Under the pieces are notes generated by a model. That model saw only the letters and a program-made list of their open reading frames with translations. It did not search any database and was not told where the DNA came from. Shown here in pieces: positions 43,212 through 50,695 of a stretch of DNA of 64,000 bases; positions within the stretch are counted from its first letter, which is position 1; every line of letters starts with the position of its first letter. This DNA comes from Paraburkholderia humisilvae. GTDB taxonomy: Bacteria; Pseudomonadota; Gammaproteobacteria; Burkholderiales; Burkholderiaceae. The translations under genes were made by a program, and so were the position numbers. The DNA is taken from contig NZ_CADIKH010000016.1 of NCBI RefSeq assembly GCF_902859855.1, forward strand, positions 1-64,000, read 5' to 3'.

Positions 43212-43448
43212 TCAGTCCGTGGGGCCAAGCAGAAGGTCAATTGCCGCCTGCCCGGCCACTTCCGCGATGAGGTATGCCCATCGCCGACTGAATGGGCCGT
43301 TACGCAGTTTTATGCGGGCACGCCGTGCGCCCAGGACTTCAATATTCTCGCTGCCCTTTATCTGGAAGGTCACGTCGAACATATCCTCTGCAGCCGGAGT
43401 TAGCTCGACATGAATCTCGAAGCCGCGGTATGTGATCAAGCGGTTCAT
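43212..43448 (-). CDS. Small conserved-looking soluble protein
   Basis: The 78-residue protein begins MNRLITYRGFEIHVELTPAA and continues as alternating strands, then a helix (YLIAEVAGQAAIDLLLG). ACGGAGAG precedes the start. Its opening TYRGFEIHV resembles that of the protein at 46771 (IEYRGYELRA), suggesting a shared small fold. Function unknown. It follows the CBS-domain fossil on the same strand. Confidence 0.65.
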   Translation of the reverse strand: MNRLITYRGFEIHVELTPAAEDMFDVTFQIKGSENIEVLGARRARIKLRNGPFSRRWAYLIAEVAGQAAIDLLLGPTD

Positions 43449-43451
43449 GAA

Positions 43452-43680
43452 ACTCTCCGTGTGCGTCGGACGCCGATTGTGCGCCGCCCCGGTCGGAACG
43501 GGATCGTCTTCAAAGCAAAAAAGACATCAGCCGACCTTGCCTCGCGCACCGTCATTCGACCCACATCACGCGCATCGGCGACGCCACGGACCGTCACATC
43601 GCAATCGGTAACCATGCGGATCACCTTGTTGTCGAGACACACTGGCAGCGCGCCGACGTTGCTCAAGACAACACAGTAGC
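43452..43680 (-). pseudogene. CBS-domain protein remnant
   Basis: On the minus strand, SNVGALPVCLDNKVIRMVTD followed by CDVTVRGVADARDVGRMTVR and EARSADVFF is the second half of a CBS domain (G-ALPV, VTDxDIxVR, TVRExMSxDV in intact proteins). After VFF the family's next residues, resembling YCFEDDPV, are found in the adjacent frame (CFEDDP), so a frameshift is present. The N-terminal part and the second CBS domain are missing. It is a decayed fragment. Confidence 0.75.
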
Positions 43681-43850
43681 CGCTGGACTGGCGTAAGCCG
43701 ATTACGCGCCTTCTCGCGATGTTACGCGCCGACGGTCACGAAAGCCGTCCGCCACCGTACCGACTTTCGCCGTAGCAGCGCGCACAGTGGGCCAGCCACC
43801 TTCCGGTATGCACGCGCGGTGACCGCTATCTGCGATACGGAGCATTGACC

Positions 43851-44720
43851 ATGAATCCCATCACACTTTCTCTTTCCATCGCAATCGCGCTGATCGCAGT
43901 CGCGGTCGGTCGATGGGTCGATGTCTATCTCGCGCCCCCGATTTTTCTCGTTGCCATCCTCGTCGCCGCGTCGGTGAAAGTCGCCAACGTGTGGCAAAAA
44001 TTCGTCATCCTGCGTGTCGGGAAACTTCAGAGCGTTAGAGGTGCGGGACTTTTCCTGATCATTCCGGTGCTGGACAGCGTGGTCGCCATCATTGATGAGC
44101 GTGTCCAGACCACAGCGTTTAATGCCGAGCAGGCGCTGACGAAAGATACGGTCCCCGTCAACGTCGACGCGATTATCTTCTGGCACGTGCATGATGCACA
44201 AAAAGCGGCGCTCGCCATCACGGATTACCGGCAAGCAATCGACCGTGTCGCGCAGACGTCGTTGCGCGAGATGATCGGCTCCTCAATGCTGGCTTCGCTT
44301 CTGTCGGATCGTCGGGCCGCCGATGCACACTTGCGCGATGAAATAGGCGGCAAGATTGCGGACTGGGGCATCACGGTTCGTTCGGTAGAGATCCGGGATG
44401 TTGCGATTCCGGTGGCCTTGCAGGACGCGATGTCGAGGCAGGCCCAGGCCGAACGCGAAAAGCAGGCTCGTGTGATCCTTGGTTCCGCCGAAGCGGAAAT
44501 TGCCGCAAAGTTCGTCGACGCTGCCCGGGTCTACGAAAACCACCCAGGGGCGCTGCAATTGCGCGCAATGAATATCATCTATGAAACAACCAAGGAGCGC
44601 GGCGCGACCATCCTGATTCCGAGTTCGATGATCGACAGCCTGAATCCACCGCTTGCGCTGGCCATTGCCGCGCATGACGTGGCGGGCGGGTCGCCGACGC
44701 CGCTCAAGACCGCAGCTTAG
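43851..44720 (+). CDS. Slipin / SPFH-domain membrane protein
   Basis: The 289-residue protein has an N-terminal membrane hairpin (LSLSIAIALIAVAVG and FLVAILVAASVKVANV). The SPFH (stomatin/prohibitin) domain follows: GKLQSVRGAGLFLIIPVLDS, then the pattern FNAEQALTKDTVPVNVDAII, and the conserved SRQAQAEREKQARVILGSAE. Such proteins form oligomers on the inner membrane and organise membrane domains; many are stress-induced. ACGGAGCATTGACC precedes ATG 43851. The usual NfeD partner is absent; a PRC-barrel protein follows after 36 bases. Confidence 0.92.
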   Translation: MNPITLSLSIAIALIAVAVGRWVDVYLAPPIFLVAILVAASVKVANVWQKFVILRVGKLQSVRGAGLFLIIPVLDSVVAIIDERVQTTAFNAEQALTKDTVPVNVDAIIFWHVHDAQKAALAITDYRQAIDRVAQTSLREMIGSSMLASLLSDRRAADAHLRDEIGGKIADWGITVRSVEIRDVAIPVALQDAMSRQAQAEREKQARVILGSAEAEIAAKFVDAARVYENHPGALQLRAMNIIYETTKERGATILIPSSMIDSLNPPLALAIAAHDVAGGSPTPLKTAA

Positions 44721-44756
44721 GCTCGCGCCCGGCGCCCATAGGGGGAGCATCGAATC

Positions 44757-45566
44757 ATGCTACGCAATATCGAGAGTCTGAAGGGATGCACCGTGGCCGC
44801 GAGCGATGGAGAACTAGGCCTGGTTGAAGAGCTTTATTTCGATGATAAAGCGTGGGGCATCCGCTATCTGGTCGTCAAAACGGGAAACTGGATCGACGGG
44901 CGGCGCGTGCTGATTTCGCCCTACTCGGTTATCCGCACGGAGCCAGGGACGCTGAGCGTCCACGTCGAGCTCACGCGACAGCAGGTGCGCGACAGTCCTT
45001 CTATCGACACCCACAAACCGGTCTCGCGTCAGCATGAAGCCGAGTATTCCCGCTATTACGGTTACCCGACGTACTGGGGCGGACCGGACGTATGGGGCGT
45101 CAGCAGCTATCCGGCATTTAGCCGCGCGGTGCTGTCGGCTGGATCGCCGCAGGTTCGCGCGCAACTCCCGCCGTACGGTGACGAACCGCCGGGCGACAGC
45201 CATCTGCGTAGCACGAACGCGGTGGACGGTTACCACTTCGCGGCGGCCGATGGCGATATCGGCCATGTGTCCGGATTCATTTTCGACGATGAAGCCTGGA
45301 CGATTCGCTATCTCACCGTCGACACGCAAACCTGGTGGCCGTCGAAGGAAGTGTTGCTGTCGACCGAGTGGATCGCGCTGATCGACTGGTTCGAGTCCAC
45401 CATTTCGACACAACTGACACGCGACGCCATCAAAAGCAGTCCCGCCTATGACAGCAGGATTCCACTAGCGCGCGATTTCGAAACGCAGCTATTCGCGTTC
45501 TACGGCAAGGCGGGGTACTGGTCGGATGAAAGGACGGCGTTGCGACTGAAAGGAAGAGGGGCGTAG
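44757..45566 (+). CDS. PRC-barrel protein with two PRC domains
   Basis: The 269-residue protein holds two PRC-barrel domains. The first covers about residues 1-80 (GCTVAASDGELGLVEELYFD, then WGIRYLVVKTGNWIDGRRVL). The second covers about residues 155-235 (YHFAAADGDIGHVSGFIFDD, then WTIRYLTVDTQTWWPSKEVL). They are joined by a Tyr/Gly-rich linker. A final short helix follows. GGGGGAGC precedes the start. PRC barrels mediate protein or RNA contacts and are widespread in stress-linked proteins. It is probably co-transcribed with the slipin. Confidence 0.9.
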   Translation: MLRNIESLKGCTVAASDGELGLVEELYFDDKAWGIRYLVVKTGNWIDGRRVLISPYSVIRTEPGTLSVHVELTRQQVRDSPSIDTHKPVSRQHEAEYSRYYGYPTYWGGPDVWGVSSYPAFSRAVLSAGSPQVRAQLPPYGDEPPGDSHLRSTNAVDGYHFAAADGDIGHVSGFIFDDEAWTIRYLTVDTQTWWPSKEVLLSTEWIALIDWFESTISTQLTRDAIKSSPAYDSRIPLARDFETQLFAFYGKAGYWSDERTALRLKGRGA

Positions 45567-45596
45567 CCTGTGCGGCGCCATCAAGCGGCGCGACTT

Positions 45597-46316
45597 CTAT
45601 AGCGCTTTCAGATCGGGTAACAGGCGATCGAATTCCCGTTTCACGACGCTATAGCACTCGCATACGCGTGCTTCCAGTCCGGGGCGGTTCAGCACTTCGA
45701 TATGCCCGTGACTGTAGCGAATCAGCCCCGCATCCTGTAGTTTCAAGGCCGCCTCGGTGACGCCGGAGCGCCGCACGCCGAGCATGTTGGCGATGAGTTC
45801 CTGCGTCATCTTCAGTTCGTTGGATGGCAGGCGGTCTATGCTCAGCAGCAGCCAACGGCAGAGTTGCTGATCGATCGAATGATGACGGTTGCATACGGCT
45901 GTTTGCGCCATCTGGGTGATCAGCGCCTGGGTGTAGCGCAACAATAGCCGCTGCACCGGGCCGGCCCGGTGAAACTCTTCTTTCAGAATCCGCGCATCGA
46001 GGCGGTACGCTTCGCCGGCACTTTGCACGATCGCCCGGCTTGGCGTTGTCTCCCCACCCATGAATAGTGCAATACCGATGAGCCCTTCATTGCCGACGAT
46101 CGCAATTTCCGCTGACGAGCCGTCTTCCATCACATAGAGCAGCGAGACGATCGCCGTCGTCGGAAAATAAACGTGATTAAGGCGATCGCCGGATTCATAT
46201 ACGACCTGGCCCAAGGGCATATCGACGCGCACCAGATGAGATGCCACGCGCGCCCACTCCCCTTCCTGCAGAACGGAGAGCAGATGATTTTTTCTTGCAG
46301 GGTCCACGTTTGCCAT
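45597..46316 (-). CDS. Crp/Fnr-family transcriptional regulator
   Basis: The 239-residue regulator has a cNMP-binding-like beta-barrel (QVVYESGDRLNHVYFPTTAI, then EIAIVGNEGLIGIALFMGGE) and a C-terminal helix-turn-helix of the Crp type (MTQELIANMLGVRRSGVTEA). No Fnr-type iron-sulfur cysteines are seen near the N-terminus. The family is common next to stress genes in Burkholderiaceae. GAGGAGCGG precedes ATG 46316. It is convergent with the PRC-barrel gene, 30 bases between stops. Confidence 0.9.
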   Translation of the reverse strand: MANVDPARKNHLLSVLQEGEWARVASHLVRVDMPLGQVVYESGDRLNHVYFPTTAIVSLLYVMEDGSSAEIAIVGNEGLIGIALFMGGETTPSRAIVQSAGEAYRLDARILKEEFHRAGPVQRLLLRYTQALITQMAQTAVCNRHHSIDQQLCRWLLLSIDRLPSNELKMTQELIANMLGVRRSGVTEAALKLQDAGLIRYSHGHIEVLNRPGLEARVCECYSVVKREFDRLLPDLKAL

Positions 46317-46770
46317 GTACCGCTCCTCGACATTCCGCTGAAAGCCGGGCGACAGCGGCCCACCGCCGCTCCGCGTCATGCGGCGAAGCGGCCCATTCAA
46401 ATTATAGTTCGCGAGTTTCCGCGCGGGATTATGCCGGATACTGGCGCTATGCAGCGCAAAAAGACGAAAGTACTGCGGTATCGGCGAATCTCGATACCGG
46501 CCACCTCGTCGAGCTTTTGGAGAAGCTTCGCACGCGCGGACACGACAACCTTGCGTCGCCCGGGCAAGGTCGTTGGATGTCATCGCTGTCGTCCGATGAA
46601 GTGGCTGGCGAGAAGCCAGTTTTTGTCTTCACCCCCCGCGTGATTTCGTTTGCTTTGTGGCGGCATCAAGCGCATTGTGAAGTGATCCCAGATGGACTCG
46701 TGGCCGCCCTTTTCGCATCCGGATTGACACAGTTCGATGACGGTCAGCACCGCTTAAGGAGCACGTCATC
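46317..46770. other. Intergenic region between Crp/Fnr and the 46771 gene
   Basis: No gene is supported in these 454 bases. A small plus-strand hairpin, CTGGC-GAGAA-GCCAG followed by five T, lies near 46605-46627 and could end a short transcript. The promoter for the Crp/Fnr gene lies on the minus strand and was not pinned down. Confidence 0.4.
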
Positions 46771-47040
46771 ATGACCATTCCGACCATCGAATACAGAGGG
46801 TACGAGCTGCGTGCGTACTCGCATCAGGAATTTCCGCTGCATCGTGACCCGTATGCCAAGGGTCCGCGGCAGTTCTCATCCGTCGTGCGAATCGACAACA
46901 TTCAGCCCAATGCGGGCGAGCCGCGGCGTTATGCAACGCTGTTCGCTGCAACTCCCACCACCGCGAGCGATGCCATCGACCTCGCGATGCAATACGGCAA
47001 GGACATCGTCGACGGCAAGGTTCAGGCGAGTGGACTCTGA
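46771..47040 (+). CDS. Small soluble protein, unknown
   Basis: The 89-residue protein begins MTIPTIEYRGYELRAYSHQE, continues with a strand-rich part (FSSVVRIDNIQPNAGEPRRY), and ends with a helix (TTASDAIDLAMQYGKDIVDG). TAAGGAGCACG precedes the ATG, so the start is firm. The YRGYEL opening resembles the protein at 43212. It lies 39 bases upstream of the HicB-like gene and is probably in its operon. It is not a HicA toxin. Confidence 0.75.
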   Translation: MTIPTIEYRGYELRAYSHQEFPLHRDPYAKGPRQFSSVVRIDNIQPNAGEPRRYATLFAATPTTASDAIDLAMQYGKDIVDGKVQASGL

Positions 47041-47079
47041 TGCATCGAATGTCAGTCCATAGCTCGAGTGGAGCAGGTC

Positions 47080-47529
47080 ATGCAATACCCCCTTTATGTC
47101 CACCGCGATGGCGACATTGGCTTTCGCGCCAGTTTTCCCGATTTTCCCCGCGCGGCTGCACGTGGCAACTCGTTCGATGAACTCAAACGCAATGCGCAGC
47201 AAGTGGTCGAATCGTTGTACGACCGCAGCGAGCAACTCATACCCGTTCCCACCTCCAGCACGTCGGAATTGCATGACCTCGACCTGGACGACGGGGAAGG
47301 CCTTTGGATGTTCGTCGACATTAATCTGGCGCGAGTCACCTCGAAAGCCGTGGGCATTCAGTTCAGTCTGCCCGAAGATCTGCTGCGGCAAGTCGATCTG
47401 GCAGCAAGAGAGCGGCATATGACACGCTCGGCGTTCATCACCCTGGCGGCCGTACACGAACTTGCGAGCCGGTACGAAGGGCAATTGTCTTGCGCGCCGG
47501 TTTCCCAATCCGGTTTAATGGCTGGATGA
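47080..47529 (+). CDS. HicB-family antitoxin-like protein, no HicA partner
   Basis: The 149-residue protein has the HicB fold: MQYPLYVHRDGDIGFRASFP, with the typical opening strands, then a helix (SFDELKRNAQQVVESLYDRS). At the C-terminus it has a ribbon-helix-helix-like segment (VGIQFSLPEDLLRQVDLAAR, then ERHMTRSAFITLAAVHELA). HicB normally neutralises HicA, a short double-stranded-RNA-binding-fold toxin. I see no HicA gene on either side. GGAGCAGG precedes ATG 47080. As an orphan it may be only a DNA-binding regulator. Confidence 0.82.
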   Translation: MQYPLYVHRDGDIGFRASFPDFPRAAARGNSFDELKRNAQQVVESLYDRSEQLIPVPTSSTSELHDLDLDDGEGLWMFVDINLARVTSKAVGIQFSLPEDLLRQVDLAARERHMTRSAFITLAAVHELASRYEGQLSCAPVSQSGLMAG

Positions 47530-47645
47530 TCGCGCTACGGCAACGTCGGAAATCAAGCCCGAACTGATGAGTCGCGCCATCCCGGCTGTCGGGGCGGCGC
47601 CACCCGCCGGTCGGCGAACCCGTTTGTCTCACACAGGAGAGCAGC

Positions 47646-47882
47646 ATGAAACATGACCGGGTGAATGCGGAAGCGCTGGCAGAAACGAAACGATGCAGGG
47701 AAGCCATGCAGAATGCGACGGACGATGGTATGCCGGCCGCCGCGGAAATTGACGAGCGAGATGCTGAAAAGCCAGATGCTGAAAAGCCAGATGCCGCGGA
47801 GATCCCACACGGCAAGCCAAAGCAATGGGTCAGGCATGCGAGGAAATGGCTGGGTGCTGGAAGCGGCTTAATGCCGCCCTGA
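47646..47882 (+). CDS. Small charged protein with DAEKP tandem repeat
   Basis: The 78-residue soluble protein follows CACAGGAGAGCAGC, a strong ribosome site. It has an acidic centre (EIDERDAEKPDAEKPDAAEI) with a 15-base DNA repeat in tandem (47760-47789), and a basic C-terminal helix (HARKWLGAG). It is probably largely disordered. No family is recognised. Its position in the stress island suggests a small hydrophilin-like role, but that is conjecture. Confidence 0.6.
   Translation: MKHDRVNAEALAETKRCREAMQNATDDGMPAAAEIDERDAEKPDAEKPDAAEIPHGKPKQWVRHARKWLGAGSGLMPP
47760..47789. repeat. 15-base tandem repeat, two copies
   Basis: GATGCTGAAAAGCCA occurs twice in a row inside the small gene at 47646 and adds five residues (DAEKP) in frame per copy. 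Confidence 0.85.
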
Positions 47883-47952
47883 CCATGGGCGGCTCAACAA
47901 AACGACGCCGCCTCGCCTGGAAACGGAGAAATAAAAAACCGGCACGATCGCC

Positions 47953-48159
47953 TTATTCCTTCCCGCCGCCGTTGATTCCGCTTCCAGTCCGCCATACCTG
48001 CTTGCCTTGCTCGGACAACTCGCCGCAACTGTGCTCGGCGTCGGCCTCCGTGCCTTCTACTGCCATGACGCCGCCCGCCTGCTCCTGCGCCTTCTGTTTC
48101 TGCTTGTGTCGCGCTGCGACGGCTTCATCGTGCGACCTGCCTGCATAGTCCAAGGTCAT
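47953..48159 (-). CDS. Small hydrophilic protein, unknown
   Basis: The 68-residue protein is rich in Lys, Gln, Glu and Ala (RSHDEAVAARHKQKQKAQEQ) with a Gly-rich end (SGINGGGKE). AAGGAG lies eight bases before ATG 48159, so it is probably translated; a GTG three codons earlier is an alternative. It contains one Cys and no hydrophobic segment. No family is recognised. Confidence 0.55.
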   Translation of the reverse strand: MTLDYAGRSHDEAVAARHKQKQKAQEQAGGVMAVEGTEADAEHSCGELSEQGKQVWRTGSGINGGGKE

Positions 48160-48281
48160 TTCGTCCACTCCTTCAGGGCCAGTCTTTACAACGTGACACT
48201 CCCGGTGCTTTCGGAAATCGTGTTAAGTCACTCCGTGCAGAAGCGAGTGATCCCGCTTCGCTGTGCATGGTCGAGGTCCGA

Positions 48282-48437
48282 CTACAAACCGAGTCTGTCG
48301 CGCAGTCTGTCGATTACGTGATGCTCGTTCAGCCAGCGAATCTGCTGCTTGCGCGCTACGCTTTTGCGATACCGGTGAAGGGAGAAGCAGAAAATGAACG
48401 TCATGCCTGCCAGAATGCCCCACATCGCGTAAGTCAT
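48282..48437 (-). CDS. 51-residue single-pass membrane protein
   Basis: The protein starts MTYAMWGILAGMTFIFCFSL, a membrane segment, and continues with a basic amphipathic tail (HRYRKSVARKQQIRWLNEHH). AGGGAACACC precedes ATG 48437. The frame is open further upstream, but there it overlaps the DUF3309 gene in another frame. It lies 62 bases after the DUF3309 gene on the same strand, so the two small membrane proteins are likely in one operon. Confidence 0.65.
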   Translation of the reverse strand: MTYAMWGILAGMTFIFCFSLHRYRKSVARKQQIRWLNEHHVIDRLRDRLGL

Positions 48438-48499
48438 GGTGTTCCCTGGATTTGCGGCGTTGAAGATGGCCGGATTAACTTCTATCGAGACGGCGTGCC

Positions 48500-48652
48500 T
48501 TACATCTTTCCCATCAAAACCAGCACGAGGACGGCAATGGCGACCACTCCCAGCATACTGGTCGGGAAGTATCCCCACCTGCGGCTATGCGGCCATCGTG
48601 GCAGTGCCGCGACCAGCAGTACGACCGCGACGATCAGTACAAGAATGCCCAT
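48500..48652 (-). CDS. DUF3309 small membrane protein
   Basis: This 50-residue protein starts MGILVLIVAVVLLVAALPRW and continues PHSRRWGYFPTSMLG, then a second hydrophobic segment (VVAIAVLVLVLMGKM). The central LPRWPHSRxWGY is the signature of DUF3309, a family of two-span proteins of unknown function common in Proteobacteria and often found near stress genes. GAGGTGGAT precedes the start. Confidence 0.85.
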   Translation of the reverse strand: MGILVLIVAVVLLVAALPRWPHSRRWGYFPTSMLGVVAIAVLVLVLMGKM

Positions 48653-48789
48653 ATCCACCTCGAATCCTTCTTTACCTCTGAGCGTTCAGCTTATTGAGCG
48701 GGCGAAGGCTTGTCTGTACGGTGTCGTACCGCTTGTCGATCTGTTATGGGTTAGCGTCGGAAACATCTGCAAACGAAGAGGAAACTGCG

Positions 48790-49374
48790 ATGCTTCGACG
48801 AACATTCGTGTGGGGCGCACCCGGTTCGGTTCTCGCGATCGGCGTCGCACTGTCGGGCTGTACGACCACGATCTCGGCCGATTCGATGGGGCAGAACGAC
48901 AAACGCCGTACCATCGACGCCGGAGTCGACTCGACGCTCACACGGCTTTACAACGTCGCGCCAGGTTCCCCGGAACTGGTCGGGAAATCGACTGGTATGT
49001 TGATCTTTCCGTCCGTGCTCAATGCGGGATTTGGGCTGGGCGGACAGTATGGTGAAGGGGCGTTGCGCGTCGGCGGCAGATCGGTTGCTTACTACAGCAC
49101 GACAAGCGCGTCTGTCGGATTGCAGGTTGGCGCGCAAGCGAAAGCGATAGTCTTTCTGTTCATGACAGCCAATTCGCTGGAGCGCTTTCGCAGCAGCGAA
49201 GGCTGGTCAGCGGGCGCCGACGCTTCGGTGGCCGTTGTCAAAATCGGCGCGGACGGCAATGTCGATACGGGCCCCGCAACCGGACAGATCAGCGCCTTCG
49301 TGCTGACAAACGGCGGCCTGATGGCGGGCGCAACAGTCGACGGTACGAAGGTGAGCCGGCTTGAATCGCTGTAA
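48790..49374 (+). CDS. SYLF-domain lipoprotein (first copy)
   Basis: The 194-residue protein has a lipoprotein signal ending LSGC (lipidated Cys24). The SYLF domain follows: TLTRLYNVAPGSPELVGKST, GMLIFPSVLNAGFGLGGQYG, and YYSTTSASVGLQVGAQAKAI. SYLF domains bind lipids in eukaryotes; bacterial copies are cell-envelope proteins often induced by osmotic stress. The lipid anchor puts it in the envelope. A close paralogue lies at 55091 on the other strand, so this island has two copies. AGAGGAAAC precedes the ATG. Confidence 0.9.
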   Translation: MLRRTFVWGAPGSVLAIGVALSGCTTTISADSMGQNDKRRTIDAGVDSTLTRLYNVAPGSPELVGKSTGMLIFPSVLNAGFGLGGQYGEGALRVGGRSVAYYSTTSASVGLQVGAQAKAIVFLFMTANSLERFRSSEGWSAGADASVAVVKIGADGNVDTGPATGQISAFVLTNGGLMAGATVDGTKVSRLESL

Positions 49375-49432
49375 CGGGTGTTCCTTGGTCGCGGAGGTTC
49401 GTTCCCGTCGTCCGCGTCCGACTGGAGACAGC

Positions 49433-49579
49433 ATGCACATACTGGTTAGCGCGGGTCCATTGGTTTCACTGGTTGCGGGCATACTGATTCTGCTTATGCC
49501 GCGCCTGTTGAATTACATCGTGGCGATCTATCTGATCATCATTGGGCTTCTCGGCCTGTTCGGGCATCATCTTCATTGA
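49433..49579 (+). CDS. DUF3096 small membrane protein
   Basis: The 48-residue protein begins MHILVSAGPLVSLVAGILIL and continues LMPRLLNYIVAIYLIIIGLL, then GLFGHHLH. Two membrane segments around the PRLLNYIVA turn are the DUF3096 signature. The function is unknown. CTGGAGACAGC precedes ATG 49433. It is 58 bases downstream of the SYLF lipoprotein gene and probably shares its transcript. Confidence 0.85.
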   Translation: MHILVSAGPLVSLVAGILILLMPRLLNYIVAIYLIIIGLLGLFGHHLH

Positions 49580-49686
49580 TGCCGTGAGACCCGGTGCTGC
49601 CCCATGCCCTGTACGGTAGCGGGCGGACATGCAGAAGCGGTCCGCCCATACTCGCCGCTGGACATCAGGCATTGGCGGTGAACACC

Positions 49687-49890
49687 ATGTTGCACAATCA
49701 ATTCGAAGATGAACTGAGGCACCTTGAACAGATCATCCCGTTTCTTGTACGGGGCAGCCCGCTCGGACTCGAGTACTGGCGTCATCGCATTATTTCGCTG
49801 TCCGCGCACCAGCGTTTGCTACCCGATGGCAAGACCCGTATGGCCCGGCTTCTCACGCTATTCGATGAAATCGAGCGACTCTCGGCGTAA
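49687..49890 (+). CDS. Small soluble helical protein, unknown
   Basis: The 67-residue protein (MLHNQFEDELRHLEQIIPFL and on) looks wholly helical and ends in an acidic-hydrophobic helix (ARLLTLFDEIERLSA). It starts with ATG 49687 after a weak GCGGTGAA site. No family is recognised. Between it and the next gene a 24-codon frame (49943-50017) overlaps that gene's start by ATGA and may couple translation. Confidence 0.55.
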   Translation: MLHNQFEDELRHLEQIIPFLVRGSPLGLEYWRHRIISLSAHQRLLPDGKTRMARLLTLFDEIERLSA

Positions 49891-50013
49891 AGAAAACTGC
49901 CTGCATGCTGGCTTCCGAACAAAGCAATCACACGAGTCGACGATGACGCCTGCGCAAAAGACCACAGAGGTAGGGACGGGAGCCGCTGCTATCCCGACAC
50001 GGGGGAGTGTTCG

Positions 50014-50469
50014 ATGACTTCCCTGGGCGCTCCCACACGATTGAATGACCCACCTGGTGTCTGTTTCGACTTCGCGCGCATACAACTTGCCGGGCCCGGT
50101 TGGACGACGACGCGGAACGACTTCCGCGTTGCGGTTCGCATCCCCGATGCGGATAGCCTTGCGGTGGCGTGGAGCGCCCAGGTTGAAAGTCCCGTGCGTG
50201 CCGGTCTTTACGATGACGGCGTCGCTGACGTCATATGGTTCCTGTGTTTGTACCACCAGCGCATCGCGCTGCCGCTCGCCTATTTTTCAGACTCGTTTCC
50301 CCGACAGTGTGGCGCACATCTCGAAGGACGGCCGGTGAATTACTACAGGCATAACGGGAATTACGGCAGGCACTGGGAATGGCAGCACGACGTTTCGACG
50401 CAGTTGCAAACCTGCGATGGCGCAGCGGGAAAATTCGTCTACGCGTTGAACGTTACCGCGTGCGGCTAG
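50014..50469 (+). CDS. Protein of unknown function, 151 residues
   Basis: The protein starts with ATG 50014 after GGGGGAG, so translation is likely. It is soluble and strand-rich, with many aromatic residues (VIWFLCLYHQRIALPLAYFS, then YYRHNGNYGRHWEWQHD) and several Cys. No signal peptide is seen. I do not recognise a family or a catalytic motif. It lies between the small stress genes and the desaturase. Confidence 0.6.
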   Translation: MTSLGAPTRLNDPPGVCFDFARIQLAGPGWTTTRNDFRVAVRIPDADSLAVAWSAQVESPVRAGLYDDGVADVIWFLCLYHQRIALPLAYFSDSFPRQCGAHLEGRPVNYYRHNGNYGRHWEWQHDVSTQLQTCDGAAGKFVYALNVTACG

Positions 50470-50695
50470 CGGGCCGCCGATTGTGAACGCGGACCGCGCT
50501 TACCGGTGCGGCACCGTACCGACGGCTCATACGGACTCAGGCATGGTGAGGCTCACGTGCATGAACGCGCTCACGCTGTTCATTTTCAGCGCGCTTGTGC
50601 TTGCCTCGCCTGATTGATGGCAAGCGCTCGCGCGAGTCTATTGTCGCGCAACGGGTTCTCGAGTTGACGCTACGTTGCCATAGAGAGAGGCCGCC

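Noticed and set aside
46605..46627. Small hairpin with T run on the plus strand
   Set aside because: The stem is only five bases and no upstream gene or promoter on that strand is visible. It is too weak to call a terminator or small RNA.
46771..47040. Possible HicA toxin before the HicB-like gene
   Set aside because: It lacks the HicA pattern (short basic fold with GSH and a conserved His), so it is annotated as an unknown small protein.
49943..50017. 24-codon frame overlapping the start of the gene at 50014 by ATGA
   Set aside because: The overlap suggests coupling, but the ribosome site is poor and the peptide has no features. It is mentioned only in the neighbouring gene entry.
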